Shown here in pieces: positions 15,159 to 24,275 of a stretch of 64,000 nt of DNA. Location: contig NZ_JOGR01000011.1 of assembly GCF_000719515.1 (NCBI RefSeq), positions 1 through 64,000 of the forward strand, in the 5' to 3' direction. The stretch's first letter is position 1. The number at the start of each line of letters is the position of its first letter. The notes beneath the pieces are model-generated. The model was not told the DNA's origin. It saw only the letters and a program-made list of their open reading frames with translations, and did not search any database. The translations under genes were made by a program, and so were the position numbers. The stretch comes from Glycomyces sp. NRRL B-16210. GTDB lineage: Bacteria > Actinomycetota > Actinomycetes > Mycobacteriales > Micromonosporaceae.

Positions 15159-15653
15159 CTACTCGGGCTTCACCACGACCCGGCGGCGCGGCTCGGCGCC
15201 CTCCGACTCGCTCTGCACGCCGTCGGTGGCGTTGATGACGTCGTGAACGCACTTGCGCTCGAAGGCGCTCATCGGGTCGAGCTTGGCCACGTTCCCGGAT
15301 TCGATGACCTGCTTGGCGGTCTTCTCGGCCAGTTCCGCGAGCTTCTTGCGACGCCCGGCGCGGTAGCCCCCGATGTCGAGCATCAGACGCGAGTGGTCAC
15401 CGGTCTTGCGGTACACCGCCAACCGGGCCAGTTCCTGAAGGGCTTCCAAGGTCTGGCCCTTCGGGCCGACCAGACCGCCGAGGTCCTCGCCGACGATCTC
15501 GACCTGGGGCCGGTCGCCGACCACGAGTTCGTCGATGTCCCCGTCAAGGTCGAGGATGTCGAGCAGGCCTTCCAAGTAGTCGGCCGCCACTTCGCTCTGC
15601 TCAAAGAGGTCGTCTTCGGAGGCCACCTCGTCCTCCCGCACCGTTGCTCCCAT
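15159..15653 (-). CDS. jag: Jag/KhpB-type RNA-binding protein (KH and R3H domains)
   Basis: The protein of about 164 residues has an acidic N-terminus, a KH-like domain (IVGEDLGGLVGPKGQTLEAL) and a C-terminal R3H domain (DPMSAFERKCVHDVIN). It is a cytosolic RNA-binding protein that pairs with KhpA and affects cell-wall and sRNA regulation in other Gram-positives. It stands in its usual place between yidC and rsmG. The ATG at 15653 gives MGATVRED. A TTG at 15662 is closer to AGGACGAG, so the start could be three codons earlier. Confidence 0.93.
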   Translation of the reverse strand: MGATVREDEVASEDDLFEQSEVAADYLEGLLDILDLDGDIDELVVGDRPQVEIVGEDLGGLVGPKGQTLEALQELARLAVYRKTGDHSRLMLDIGGYRAGRRKKLAELAEKTAKQVIESGNVAKLDPMSAFERKCVHDVINATDGVQSESEGAEPRRRVVVKPE

Positions 15654-15743
15654 AATTGCCAACTCGTCCTATCGCTCGTTATAAGCCTAGTTTGCACCAT
15701 TGTGGCTGATCCGGCGGCGCCTGCGCAGCCCCGGACCGTCCCC

Positions 15744-16859
15744 CTAGCCTTTTTTCTTCTTAGAGGCCTGCTGGGCACCGCTGACCTTCTTGGCCCGCGC
15801 GATGCGTTCCGCCCGTGAGAGGTTCTTGCCCGAGCCCGGTCCCGCGGGCTTCGCGCCGGCGGAGCCGTTCACCGCGCCGCCGTCGACCTCCGTGCCGTTG
15901 ACGGGCTTCTTCGGGGCCTCCGCCGCGGGCTTGGGCCGCTTGCCCGGCTTGGGGGCCAGGTCCTTGCGGCGCTGCTCGGCCTCGCGCTGCTCCTCGAGCA
16001 TCTTCTCGTGCGCCTTGCTGCCGGGCTTGGGCGGCTTGTTCGCCGAGTTCTGCTGGGGCGGCGGATATTTTCGGAGCACGAACTGCTGCTGCGCGAGCGA
16101 GAAGAGGTTGTTGATCGTCCAGTAGATGACCACGCCGATCGGGAAGGCGCCGGCGGAGAAGATCATGATCACCGGGATGCCGTAGAGCATCACCTTCTGG
16201 ATCATCCGCTGGTTCGGGTCCTCGTTCCAGCCGGTCTTGAGGATCATCTGACGGGTCGTCAGGAAGGTCGTGACGATCATCGCGGCGCCGAGGACGGCGG
16301 CGGCGATCTTGACGGGCACCGGGGAGGCGTTGACCTGTTCGAGCTGGTCCGAGCCGGTCATGAACGAGGCCCAGAACGGGGCGCCGAACAGCTTCGCGTG
16401 GACGTAGGTGTTCCAGTCCGAGAACTCCCCGGCCAGGGCGCCGGACCATCCGTAGAGGTTGGTGTTCAGCGTCTGCTCGGGGTCGGGGCGGCGGAGCACG
16501 TGGAACAGCGCCAGGAACACCGGCATCTGGATGAGGATGGGAAGGCAGCCCATGAGCGGGTTGGCCTTCTCCTTGCGGTACAGCTCCATCGTCTCTTTTT
16601 GGAGCGTCTCGCGGTCGCCCTTGTAGCGCGCCTGGAGCGCCTTGAGCTCAGGGGCGATCTTCTGCATCGCGCGCTGGGACTGGATCTGCTTGACGAACAG
16701 CGGGAAGAGGAGGAGCCGCAGGGTCAGCACGACGCCGAGGATGGCGAGCACCCACGCCCAGTCGGTCTGTAGGAAGCCGTTCTCGTGGCCGAAGACCCTC
16801 GCCCAGAGGTCATGCCAGAACAGCAGTACCCACGACACGCCGTTGTAGGCCCACTCCAT
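15744..16859 (-). CDS. yidC: Membrane protein insertase YidC
   Basis: This 371-residue YidC/Oxa1 insertase helps proteins enter the membrane alone or with SecYEG. It is the Gram-positive type, without a large periplasmic domain. Hydrophobic segments include the first helix near residue 40, the conserved PILIQMPVFLALFHVL and the C-terminal pair ending INNLFSLAQQQFVL. A long basic tail (Lys, Pro, Ala-rich, ending SKKKKG) is expected to contact the ribosome. The ATG at 16859 overlaps the yidD stop (TGATG); a GTG one codon earlier is also possible. Confidence 0.96.
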   Translation of the reverse strand: MEWAYNGVSWVLLFWHDLWARVFGHENGFLQTDWAWVLAILGVVLTLRLLLFPLFVKQIQSQRAMQKIAPELKALQARYKGDRETLQKETMELYRKEKANPLMGCLPILIQMPVFLALFHVLRRPDPEQTLNTNLYGWSGALAGEFSDWNTYVHAKLFGAPFWASFMTGSDQLEQVNASPVPVKIAAAVLGAAMIVTTFLTTRQMILKTGWNEDPNQRMIQKVMLYGIPVIMIFSAGAFPIGVVIYWTINNLFSLAQQQFVLRKYPPPQQNSANKPPKPGSKAHEKMLEEQREAEQRRKDLAPKPGKRPKPAAEAPKKPVNGTEVDGGAVNGSAGAKPAGPGSGKNLSRAERIARAKKVSGAQQASKKKKG

Positions 16860-17200
16860 CACTTGCGGACTCCAGTCATCTCGGTCTCCGAATTCATCAC
16901 GTGCTCATGCCGTGGGGGTACGGGGTCATGACCCCCCGGATGAAAGGGGTGGCATCGTCCCAGCCGTCGCAGGCTCAACCATATGCCACGGACGGCACCG
17001 TGCTCGGACAGCGCCTCAAGGGTATATGCGCTGCAACTGGGGTAGAAGCGGCAGCGAGCCGGCAGGGCCGGGCTTATCCATCGACGGTACGCGATCACGG
17101 GGGCGGCGACCACTCGGACCAGCGGCCCCTCGCCCGCTCCCGCAAGGGTTTCGGCGACGGCTCCAGCGGGATGCGCCGACTCGGCGGCCGGACGGCTCAT
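16859..17200 (-). CDS. yidD: Membrane protein insertion efficiency factor YidD
   Basis: The 113-residue small protein has the family signature RRWISPALPARCRFYPSCSAY and the cysteine and histidine-rich motif RRLGRCHPFHPGGHDPVP. It assists YidC-dependent insertion at the inner membrane face. It overlaps rnpA by 4 bp and yidC by 1-3 bp, so rnpA-yidD-yidC are translationally coupled. The N-terminus is about 30 residues longer than in compact homologues. Confidence 0.95.
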   Translation of the reverse strand: MSRPAAESAHPAGAVAETLAGAGEGPLVRVVAAPVIAYRRWISPALPARCRFYPSCSAYTLEALSEHGAVRGIWLSLRRLGRCHPFHPGGHDPVPPRHEHVMNSETEMTGVRK

Positions 17201-17643
17201 GCCGGGCTCCGGCGCTCGCGGGAGCGTCCGCTCCTGCCGCCCGTCGCGCTGCGGGCCGCCTGCACGGCCTCGGTAAGGTCTCGCCGCAGTTCGGCGAAGT
17301 CGCGCTCGGCGGCGCGGGGGGTGGCCCGCACGACCACGTCCGTCCCGGCGGGCCAGTGCGGCAGTTCGGCGGCGGCGGCGTGGCGGAGGCGGCGCTTGAC
17401 CTTGTTGCGCACCACCGCGTTCCCGACGGCCTTGGAGACGACGAAACCCGCCCGCGCCGTGCGGTTCGCTCCGGCTTCGGACGGTGTCGCCGGCGCTGCC
17501 TGCGCCGGAGGTGATTCGGTGTGCCGCTCGGGTGCCCAGTGCACGACGACGCCGCCGCGTGCGGCGCGGCGGCCCCGCTTGAGCGCCGAACCGAAGTCCC
17601 GGCTGCTGCGAATGCGCGCGTCGGCTGGTAGCACCTGGATCAC
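17197..17643 (-). CDS. rnpA: Ribonuclease P protein component
   Basis: This basic protein subunit of RNase P matures tRNA 5' ends. The signature RNKVKRRLRHA and the VVSKAVGNAVVRN segment are present. It is 148 residues, longer than the usual 115-125. The extra length comes from a low-complexity insertion of about 20 residues (ESPPAQAAPATPSEAG) between the first strand and the RAGFVVSK strand. The GTG at 17643 is listed; the GTG at 17634 would give VLPADARIRSS, closer to most homologues. It lies 102 bp after rpmH, in the classical order. Confidence 0.94.
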   Translation of the reverse strand: MIQVLPADARIRSSRDFGSALKRGRRAARGGVVVHWAPERHTESPPAQAAPATPSEAGANRTARAGFVVSKAVGNAVVRNKVKRRLRHAAAAELPHWPAGTDVVVRATPRAAERDFAELRRDLTEAVQAARSATGGRSGRSRERRSPA

Positions 17644-17745
17644 GTCCTCATCGGGGCCCCTGGGTCACGGCGTCGGACGCTGAGCGACCGGGACGCCGTC
17701 CTCGCGGGCCCGCGTGCCCCCTGTCCGGGGACGGGAGGCGAGCGC

Positions 17746-17883
17746 TCAGACGGTCAGCTTCTTGCGACCCTTGTTGCGGCGCGCGTTGACGATGGCGCGC
17801 CCGGCACGGGTGCGCATGCGCAGCCGGAAACCGTGGGTGCGGTGACGACGGCGGTTGTTCGGCTGGTAGGTGCGCTTGCTCAC
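17746..17883 (-). CDS. rpmH: 50S ribosomal protein L34
   Basis: The 45-codon gene encodes the strongly conserved MSKRTYQPNNRRRHR start and a KGRKKLTV end. Almost every residue is basic or conserved in L34. It starts with GTG, with GGGAGA 8 bases upstream. It is the first gene of the leftward rpmH-rnpA-yidD-yidC-jag-rsmG series and diverges from dnaA across a 610-bp regulatory region. Confidence 0.97.
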   Translation of the reverse strand: MSKRTYQPNNRRRHRTHGFRLRMRTRAGRAIVNARRNKGRKKLTV

Positions 17884-18493
17884 GACGGATGTCTCCCATT
17901 ACGAATCAAAATGCCTTTGCGCCGCCCGGTCTCGGAGGCTCCTGCCCCGGCCCGAAGGCTCCAGGGACGCGGAGAACAGCCTAGCAGGGCATTCATGCGG
18001 CGCCCCGGCCGCGGACGGCGGGTGTGGCATGCCCCTCCGGTTCGAGCGGGCAACTCGCTCATGTTACTCGCCGCCTCGGCCGAGCCGCCACCGCGGCGGG
18101 CTCGCGCGCGGGCCCCGGAGGGTTCGCGACCGTCCTCCTCAGAACCGCCCGAGGGCCGCGGACCGCGCCTGTGCAGGGCGGCCGCGCCCGGTGCGGGCGG
18201 CCTGTGGATAACTTCGCCCGAATGGTGGACGAGTTCGTCGGCCCTGAAACGACATCGTCATCGGACTCACATGAAAGTCCAGGTCATGACCGTGATTCAG
18301 GAAACATTGTCACAAGGCGCGCATGTGCACAGGCCAACTGTAGGCCTGTGGATAACCTGTGGAAAACTTGCTGGGACGCACTGGGGACGACCGGGTGCGG
18401 CGGTGCGAATCGCCAGTATCGGAGCCTACCTGGTGCGGCCTCTGAACTTCGCGAAACGGCCCGTTCGAGGACACAGCACACGAATGCAGAGGG
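17884..18493. promoter_or_regulatory. rpmH-dnaA divergent control region with DnaA boxes
   Basis: The 610-bp gap contains three DnaA boxes on the + strand: TGTGGATAA at 18203 and 18347, and TGTGGAAAA at 18358. The last two are only 2 bp apart. They sit 130-290 bp before the dnaA ATG, so DnaA probably autoregulates here. I could not assign -10/-35 elements with confidence. No gene is supported in this stretch. Confidence 0.75.
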
Positions 18494-20494
18494 ATGGCGA
18501 AGGTGACCGACCAAGATCTGTCGGCAGTCTGGTCGGCGGTGACCGCCGAACTGGCCGACGCGTCGGCGCTGACCCGCCAGCAGCAGGCGTGGATGCGGCT
18601 GACCCGGCCGGTCCTGGCGGTGGGCGGCACGTTCATCATCGCCGCTCCCGACAAGTTCGCCCGCTCGGCGTTCGAGTCGAAGCTGCGCCTGCCGATCAGC
18701 GAGGCGCTGACCCGCCTCATGGGCCAGCCGACCCAGATCGCCGTCACCTTGCAGGAGAAGCAGGCCGAGCCCTCGGGCCAGGAGCAGGCGACGCCTCCGG
18801 CCGCCGAACCGGCCGCCCCCGCAGCGGACGCGACCATCGTCTTCGAGCGGCCGGCCTCTTTCGAAGGGGCTCAGTCTTTCGAGGGAACGCAGTCGTTCGA
18901 AAGCACACAGCCGTTTGAGACACAGTCGTTTGACGGGGAGTCTTCCTTCGACGGGGCCTCGCAGGCCGAGCCGCCGCCGTTCGAGCAGCCTTCCGTGCTC
19001 GACCAGGCGCCCCCGTTCGAACCCGAGCCCTCTCCCCCGGCCCGCAATCCGGTCCCCTCGCAGAACCCGCCGAGCCTGTTCGACACCGCGGCGTTCCGCC
19101 GCGGGGCCGCCGAGGGCCGCCGCGTCTCCGAGCAGTCCGAGGCCCCGGCGCCGGAGGCCGACCGCGCCGAGCCCGCGGAGCGGTCCACCGAGATCCCGCA
19201 CCAGCCGAACCGCCCTGCCGAGCCGCCCGCCGACGAACTCGAACGGGTGCTCTCCGAGACCGCGGCCCATCGCGGCGCGATCGACCGGACCGCGCACGAC
19301 CGCCCGGCGAACGAGCGCGCCCACCACGACCACGGCTCCAAGGACAACGGGGCCTCGCCGCCGGTCGCGCCGCCGCCCTCCGACGACCCCGACCCCGCGC
19401 GGCGCGGCGGGATCACCAAGCCCGGCCGGGACGCCGCGCCGGTGAAGGCGATCGACGGGGTCGGCCGTCTCAACCCGCGCTACAACTTCGACACCTTCGT
19501 CATCGGCTCCTCCAACCGCTTCGCCCACGCGGCCGCGTTCGCCGTGGCCGAGGCGCCCGCGAAGGCCTACAACCCGCTGTTCATCTACGGCGGCTCGGGG
19601 CTCGGCAAGACCCACCTGCTCCACGCCGTCGGGCACTACGCCCACGACCTGGGCACGGCCCACTCGGTGCGCTACGTGACCACCGAGGAGTTCACGAACG
19701 ACTTCATCAACTCGCTGTCGGACCGGCGCCAGCAGGCCTTCCAGCGCCGCTACCGGGACGTCGACATCCTCCTCATCGACGACATCCAGTTCCTCATGGA
19801 CCGCGAGCGCACGCAGGAGGAGTTCTTCCACACCTTCAACGCGCTGCACAACGCCAACAAGCAGCTGGTGATCTCCTCCGACCGCTCGCCCAAGCAGCTC
19901 CAGACCCTGGAGGACCGCCTCCGCACCCGCTTCGAGTGGGGCCTGCTCGCCGACATCCAGCCGCCGGACCTGGAGACGCGGATCGCGATCCTGCGCAAGA
20001 AGGCCGTCCAGGACGAGCTGAACATCCCCACCGACGCGGTGGAGTTCATCGCCTCGCAGATCCACCACTCGATCCGCGAGCTCGAAGGCGCGCTCATCCG
20101 CGTCACCGCCTACGCGAGCCTCAACCGCAAACCGGTGGACCTGGGCCTGGCCGAGGAGGTGCTGCACGACATCATCCCCGAGGCCGGCAAGAACACCGAG
20201 GTCACGGTGGACCAGATCATGCAGGCCACCGCCGACTACTTCGGGGTGCAGGCGGCCGACCTCAAGGGGAACTCGCGCTCGCGGGTGCTCGTGAACGCCC
20301 GCCAGGTCGCCATGTACCTGTGCCGGGAGCTGACGGACATGTCGCTGCCGCGGATCGGTCAGGCATTCGGCGGCCGCGACCACACGACGGTCATGCACGC
20401 GAACAAGAAGATCCGAAAGCAGATGGCCGAGCGCCGGGCCCTTTACAACCAGATAGCGGAATTGACGAACCGTTTGAAACACACGGACGCATGA
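18494..20494 (+). CDS. dnaA: Chromosomal replication initiator DnaA
   Basis: The 666-residue DnaA has domain I at residues 1-90, a very long domain II linker (about 95-320), the AAA+ domain with Walker A GGSGLGKTHL near 365 and Walker B LLIDDIQFL near 426, and the domain IV signature GGRDHTTVMHANKKI near the end. The linker contains a run of six-residue repeats (SFEGAQ, SFEGTQ, SFESTQ and variants) at about residues 122-157, followed by Pro/Glu-rich sequence. Long linkers are known in actinobacterial DnaA. The ATG at 18494 is used; a GTG at 18503 is an alternative. Confidence 0.97.
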   Translation: MAKVTDQDLSAVWSAVTAELADASALTRQQQAWMRLTRPVLAVGGTFIIAAPDKFARSAFESKLRLPISEALTRLMGQPTQIAVTLQEKQAEPSGQEQATPPAAEPAAPAADATIVFERPASFEGAQSFEGTQSFESTQPFETQSFDGESSFDGASQAEPPPFEQPSVLDQAPPFEPEPSPPARNPVPSQNPPSLFDTAAFRRGAAEGRRVSEQSEAPAPEADRAEPAERSTEIPHQPNRPAEPPADELERVLSETAAHRGAIDRTAHDRPANERAHHDHGSKDNGASPPVAPPPSDDPDPARRGGITKPGRDAAPVKAIDGVGRLNPRYNFDTFVIGSSNRFAHAAAFAVAEAPAKAYNPLFIYGGSGLGKTHLLHAVGHYAHDLGTAHSVRYVTTEEFTNDFINSLSDRRQQAFQRRYRDVDILLIDDIQFLMDRERTQEEFFHTFNALHNANKQLVISSDRSPKQLQTLEDRLRTRFEWGLLADIQPPDLETRIAILRKKAVQDELNIPTDAVEFIASQIHHSIRELEGALIRVTAYASLNRKPVDLGLAEEVLHDIIPEAGKNTEVTVDQIMQATADYFGVQAADLKGNSRSRVLVNARQVAMYLCRELTDMSLPRIGQAFGGRDHTTVMHANKKIRKQMAERRALYNQIAELTNRLKHTDA

Positions 20495-20860
20495 GCGGGC
20501 CTGTGGACAAGGTTGTGGAAAAGCTGTGGATAAGCCGGGATTTCTGTGGAAAGCCTGTGGACGGACTGTGGATAACAGGCGGGAACGCGAAATCGGATCG
20601 CGTATTTCCTGTGCACAACCCTGTGCATAACCTGTGGAAAAGCTGTGGACAAGCCTGTGGATGAGATGTGGAAAACTCGGCGTGTGTCGGAGGCTGTGGA
20701 TAAGCTCCTGATTCATCCACAGGTTATGCACAGTCCGTCCACAACCCGAAACCCCGGGCGAGCTGCGAAAAGGCGGGTTTTCCACAGTATCCACAGCACC
20801 GACGACTACGACGACAGTTATATCTATAGAGAGATCATTAGTAATAGCGCTGTGCACAAC
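20495..20860. other. oriC: Chromosomal replication origin oriC
   Basis: The dnaA-dnaN gap is packed with DnaA boxes. On the + strand TGTGGAnAA occurs at 20502, 20514, 20525, 20567, 20633, 20644, 20667 and 20695, with TGTGCATAA at 20622. In the other orientation TTATGCACA lies at 20724 and TTTTCCACA at 20778. Several weaker boxes (TGTGGAAAG, TGTGGACGG, GTATCCACA) fill the gaps. An AT-rich stretch at 20811-20845, just before dnaN, is the likely unwinding element. The box array and its position identify oriC. Confidence 0.95.
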
Positions 20861-20885
20861 CCAGAACAGCCGCGAAGGAGCGACC

Positions 20886-22034
20886 ATGAAGTTCCAAGTT
20901 GATCGAGACACGTTCGCGGACGCCGTCTCCTGGACCGCAAAGAGCCTCCCGGCCCGCCCGTCGGTTCCCGTCCTCGCGGGCGCGCGCCTGTCGGTCGACG
21001 AGGGCGAGTTGACGATCTCGGGGTTCGACTACGAGATCTCGACCCGCGTCACCGTGGACGTCACCGGCGAGTCCGCCGGCACCGCCCTGGTCTCCGGCAA
21101 GCTCCTGTCCGAGATCGTCAAGGCCCTCCCGAACAAGCCCGTCGACTTCGTCGTCGACGGCCCCCACGCCGAACTCACCTGCGGGTCGGCGCGCTTCACC
21201 CTGCCGACCATGCCCCTGGAGGACTACCCGAGCCTGCCGCAGATGCCCGAGGCGATCGGCACCATCGACGCCGACGAGTTCGCCAAGGCCGTCGCCCAGA
21301 CCGCCGTCGCCGCGGGCAAGGACGAGACCCTGCCGACGATGACCGGCGTGCAGCTCGAACTGACCGGCGGCGGCATCGGGATGCTCGCCACCGACCGCTA
21401 CCGCATGGCCATCCGCGACTCCTCCTGGGAGCCGGGGGCCTCCGACGTGGCCGTCACGGTCCTGGTGCCCGCCAAGGCCCTCGCCGACACCGCCCGCACC
21501 TTCGGATCCCACTCGGGCCCGGTGACCATCGCGGTCCCGGCCGGCACCGAGGGCGCGCCGGGCATGATCGGGTTCATCTCCGGCGGGCGCCAGACCACCT
21601 CGCGGGTGCTCGACGGCCAGCTGCCGCCGTTGCGCAGCCTCCTGGCCACCTCGTACGCGACCACGCTGCGGGTCAAGACCTCCGAGCTCATCGAGGTGGC
21701 GCGCCGCGTCGCCCTGGTGGGCGACCGCAACTCGCCGATCCGCCTCTCGTTCGACGAGGACGGCCTCGTGGTCGAGGCCGGCGGCGCCGAGGACGCCAAG
21801 GCCTCCGAGGGCATGGACTGCTCGCTCGACGGCGAGCCGGGCAAGATCGCGTTCAACCCGACCTACCTGCTCGACGGCCTGGCCGCCATGGACGCCCCCT
21901 ACAGCGCGTTCAAGATGAACGAGCTCGGGAAGCCGGTCGTGATGACCGGGCAGGGCGCGCCCGAAGATGAGGATTCCGACACAAACCACGACGGCTACCT
22001 GTACATGCTGCAACCATTGCGTTGGGACGCCTGA
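20886..22034 (+). CDS. dnaN: DNA polymerase III beta subunit (sliding clamp)
   Basis: This 382-residue beta clamp tethers DNA polymerase III and recruits repair enzymes. Three clamp subdomains are recognisable, with LPARPSVPVLAGARLSV in the first, the central VQLELTGGGIGMLATDRYRMA and the C-terminal YLLDGLAAMD. The C-terminus ends YMLQPLRWDA, close to the usual YLxMPxR-type end. The ATG at 20886 is preceded by GAAGGAG. It is the first gene after oriC and was probably acquired vertically, since context and codon use are ordinary. Confidence 0.97.
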   Translation: MKFQVDRDTFADAVSWTAKSLPARPSVPVLAGARLSVDEGELTISGFDYEISTRVTVDVTGESAGTALVSGKLLSEIVKALPNKPVDFVVDGPHAELTCGSARFTLPTMPLEDYPSLPQMPEAIGTIDADEFAKAVAQTAVAAGKDETLPTMTGVQLELTGGGIGMLATDRYRMAIRDSSWEPGASDVAVTVLVPAKALADTARTFGSHSGPVTIAVPAGTEGAPGMIGFISGGRQTTSRVLDGQLPPLRSLLATSYATTLRVKTSELIEVARRVALVGDRNSPIRLSFDEDGLVVEAGGAEDAKASEGMDCSLDGEPGKIAFNPTYLLDGLAAMDAPYSAFKMNELGKPVVMTGQGAPEDEDSDTNHDGYLYMLQPLRWDA

Positions 22035-22115
22035 CCGCACAACGACGTGAGTGATCCTGGCGCGATCACCGATGACCGTCGGTGAGCTGGACGCATTGCT
22101 GAAAGGGGGCGCGAC

Positions 22116-22991
22116 ATGCAACTGGGCATGATCGGGCTCGGCAAGATGGGCGGCAACATGAAGTTGCGGCTCGAGAAGGCGGGACACCAGGTCGTCGGCT
22201 ACGACCGCGACCCGTCCGTGGCCGACGTGGGGTCGCTCGCCGAACTGGTGGCGGCCCTCGACGGCCCGCGGGCGGTGTGGGCCATGGTCCCCGCGGGCGA
22301 GGCCACCCGGTCCACCGTGGCCGAACTGGCCGGCCTCCTGTCCGAAGGCGACATCGTCGTCGACGGCGGCAACTCGCGGTTCAGCGACGACGCGGTCAAC
22401 GCCGCACTCCTGGCCGAGCACGGCATCGGCTACGTCGACGCCGGCGTCTCCGGCGGCGTCTGGGGCCTCACCGAGGGCTACGCGCTCATGGTCGGCGGCG
22501 CCGCGGCCGACGTCGAGCGGCTCGGCCCGATCTTCGACGCGCTCAAGCCCGAGGGCGAGTTCGGCTTCGTCCACGCCGGCGGCGTCGGCGCGGGCCACTA
22601 CGCCAAGATGGTCCACAACGGCATCGAGTACGCCATGATGCAGGCCTACGCCGAGGGCTACGAGCTGCTCGAGGCGAGCGAGTACGTCGACAACGTGCCG
22701 GAGGTCTTCAAGTCCTGGCGCTCGGGCACGGTCGTCCGCTCCTGGCTGCTCGACCTGCTCGACCGGGCCCTGGACGAGGACCCGGACCTCTCGCGGCTCA
22801 AGGGCTACGTCGAGGACTCCGGCGAGGGCCGCTGGACGGTGGACGAGGGCATCCGCCTGCGCGTCCCGCTCCCGGCGATCACCGAGTCGCTGTTCGCCCG
22901 CTTCACCTCCCGCCAGGACGACTCCCCCGCGATGAAGGCGGTCGCGGCCCTGCGCAACCAGTTCGGCGGCCACGCCGTGAAACCAGAGTAG
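22116..22991 (+). CDS. gnd: 6-phosphogluconate dehydrogenase, decarboxylating (short form)
   Basis: The 291-residue enzyme oxidises 6-phosphogluconate to ribulose 5-phosphate in the pentose phosphate pathway. It has the N-terminal Rossmann motif GMIGLGKMGGNM, the substrate motif VDAGVSGGVWGL and the catalytic-lysine motif HYAKMVHNGIEYAMMQ. It belongs to the short tetrameric form (about 300 residues), which is often NAD-preferring, rather than the 470-residue form. The dnaN-gnd-recF order is conserved in actinobacteria. The ATG at 22116 follows AAAGGGGG. Confidence 0.94.
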   Translation: MQLGMIGLGKMGGNMKLRLEKAGHQVVGYDRDPSVADVGSLAELVAALDGPRAVWAMVPAGEATRSTVAELAGLLSEGDIVVDGGNSRFSDDAVNAALLAEHGIGYVDAGVSGGVWGLTEGYALMVGGAAADVERLGPIFDALKPEGEFGFVHAGGVGAGHYAKMVHNGIEYAMMQAYAEGYELLEASEYVDNVPEVFKSWRSGTVVRSWLLDLLDRALDEDPDLSRLKGYVEDSGEGRWTVDEGIRLRVPLPAITESLFARFTSRQDDSPAMKAVAALRNQFGGHAVKPE

Positions 22992-23138
22992 CGGTGGCCG
23001 CGGGCCGCGAAGCGACCGGTGACGCGAGGGCCTCGCGTCACCGCGCCGAGCCGGCGTCGCGGCGCCCGCCGGCCGGGACGGCGATCGCATCACGTCATCC
23101 GGTGCGACCCGAGCGAACCCGAGCGGCACAATAGAGGC

Positions 23139-24275
23139 GTGCGTGTACGACAGCTTCACCTGAGCGACTTCCGTTCCTACGCGCACGCCCAGGTCATGTT
23201 CGACGAGGGCCCATCGATCCTGGTGGGCCCCAACGGACACGGTAAGACCAACCTGGTCGAGGCGCTGGTCTACCTGGCGAACCTCCGCTCCCACCGCGTC
23301 TCCTCCGACGCGCCCCTGGTCCGCCAGGGCTGCGAGCAGGCGATCATCCGGGCCGAGATCCTCCACGACTCCCGCCGCCTCCTGGCCGAGCTGGCGATCA
23401 TCCCCGGCCGGTCGAACAAGGCCCGGCTCAACAAGACCCAGCTCTCGCGCCCGCGCGAGATCGTCGGCGCGCTCAAGGCCATCGCCTTCGCCCCCGAGGA
23501 CCTCGCCCTGGTGCGCGGCGAGCCGGCGACCCGGCGCCGCTACCTCGACGAGCTGCTGTGCGCGCGCTTCCCGCGCTTCGCGGGGGTCCGCGCCGACTAC
23601 GAGCGGGTCCTCAAGCAGCGCAACACGCTCCTGCGCACGGCCTACCTCGCGAAGAAGACCGGCGGGCGCGGTCCCGGCGGCGCCGAGATGGCCACGCTCG
23701 ACGCCTGGGACGCCCACCTCGCCTCGCACGGCGCCGAGCTCCTGGCCGGGCGCCTGGCGCTCCTGGAGGACCTGGCCGAGCCGGTCGCCAAGGCCCATTC
23801 GCGCATCGCCGACGGCCGCTCGGAGGTCCAGCTCGCCTACGAGTCCGAGCTCGGCGACGATCTGACCCCCGACCAGGACGTGCTCACCGCGCGCCTGGCC
23901 GCCGCGCTCGCCGGCGCCCGGTCCAAGGAGGTCGAGCGCGGCTCGACCCTCGTCGGGCCCCACCGCGACGACCTCGACCTCGTGCTCGGTTCGCTCCCGG
24001 TCAAGGGCTACGCCTCCCACGGCGAGACCTGGTCGGTCGCGCTCGCGCTGCGCCTGGGCGCGTTCGAGCTGCTGCGCTCGGACGGGACGGCCCCGATCCT
24101 CATCCTCGACGACGTCTTCGCCGAGCTCGACACCACGCGGCGCGAGCGGCTGGCCGAGTACGCTGAAGCGGCACCGCAGACGCTCATCACCTGCGCCGTG
24201 GCGGGGGACGTCCCCGAGCGGCTCACCGGCGCCCGCTACGACGTGTGGGAAGGGGAGGTCAAACGTGTCCTATAG
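23139..24275 (+). CDS. recF: DNA replication and repair protein RecF
   Basis: This 378-residue SMC-like ATPase loads RecA at gaps. It has the N-terminal LHLSDFRSY motif, Walker A GPNGHGKTNLVEAL, the ABC-type region around RYLDELL and Walker B ILILDDVFAELD. The GTG at 23139 is the canonical start (VRVRQLHLSDF); the frame is open 40 codons further but that part is low-complexity Arg-rich. The 3' end overlaps dciA by 11 bp. Confidence 0.95.
   Translation: MRVRQLHLSDFRSYAHAQVMFDEGPSILVGPNGHGKTNLVEALVYLANLRSHRVSSDAPLVRQGCEQAIIRAEILHDSRRLLAELAIIPGRSNKARLNKTQLSRPREIVGALKAIAFAPEDLALVRGEPATRRRYLDELLCARFPRFAGVRADYERVLKQRNTLLRTAYLAKKTGGRGPGGAEMATLDAWDAHLASHGAELLAGRLALLEDLAEPVAKAHSRIADGRSEVQLAYESELGDDLTPDQDVLTARLAAALAGARSKEVERGSTLVGPHRDDLDLVLGSLPVKGYASHGETWSVALALRLGAFELLRSDGTAPILILDDVFAELDTTRRERLAEYAEAAPQTLITCAVAGDVPERLTGARYDVWEGEVKRVL

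Noticed and set aside
20838..24020. Very long antisense ORF (1,060 codons) across dnaN-gnd-recF
   Set aside because: High-GC DNA gives long open antisense frames. The translation is Gly/Arg/Val-rich and low-complexity, while the sense genes are certain. Similar shadows at 1661-3559, 18284-20911, 25039-27168 and 27014-30586 were dropped for the same reason.
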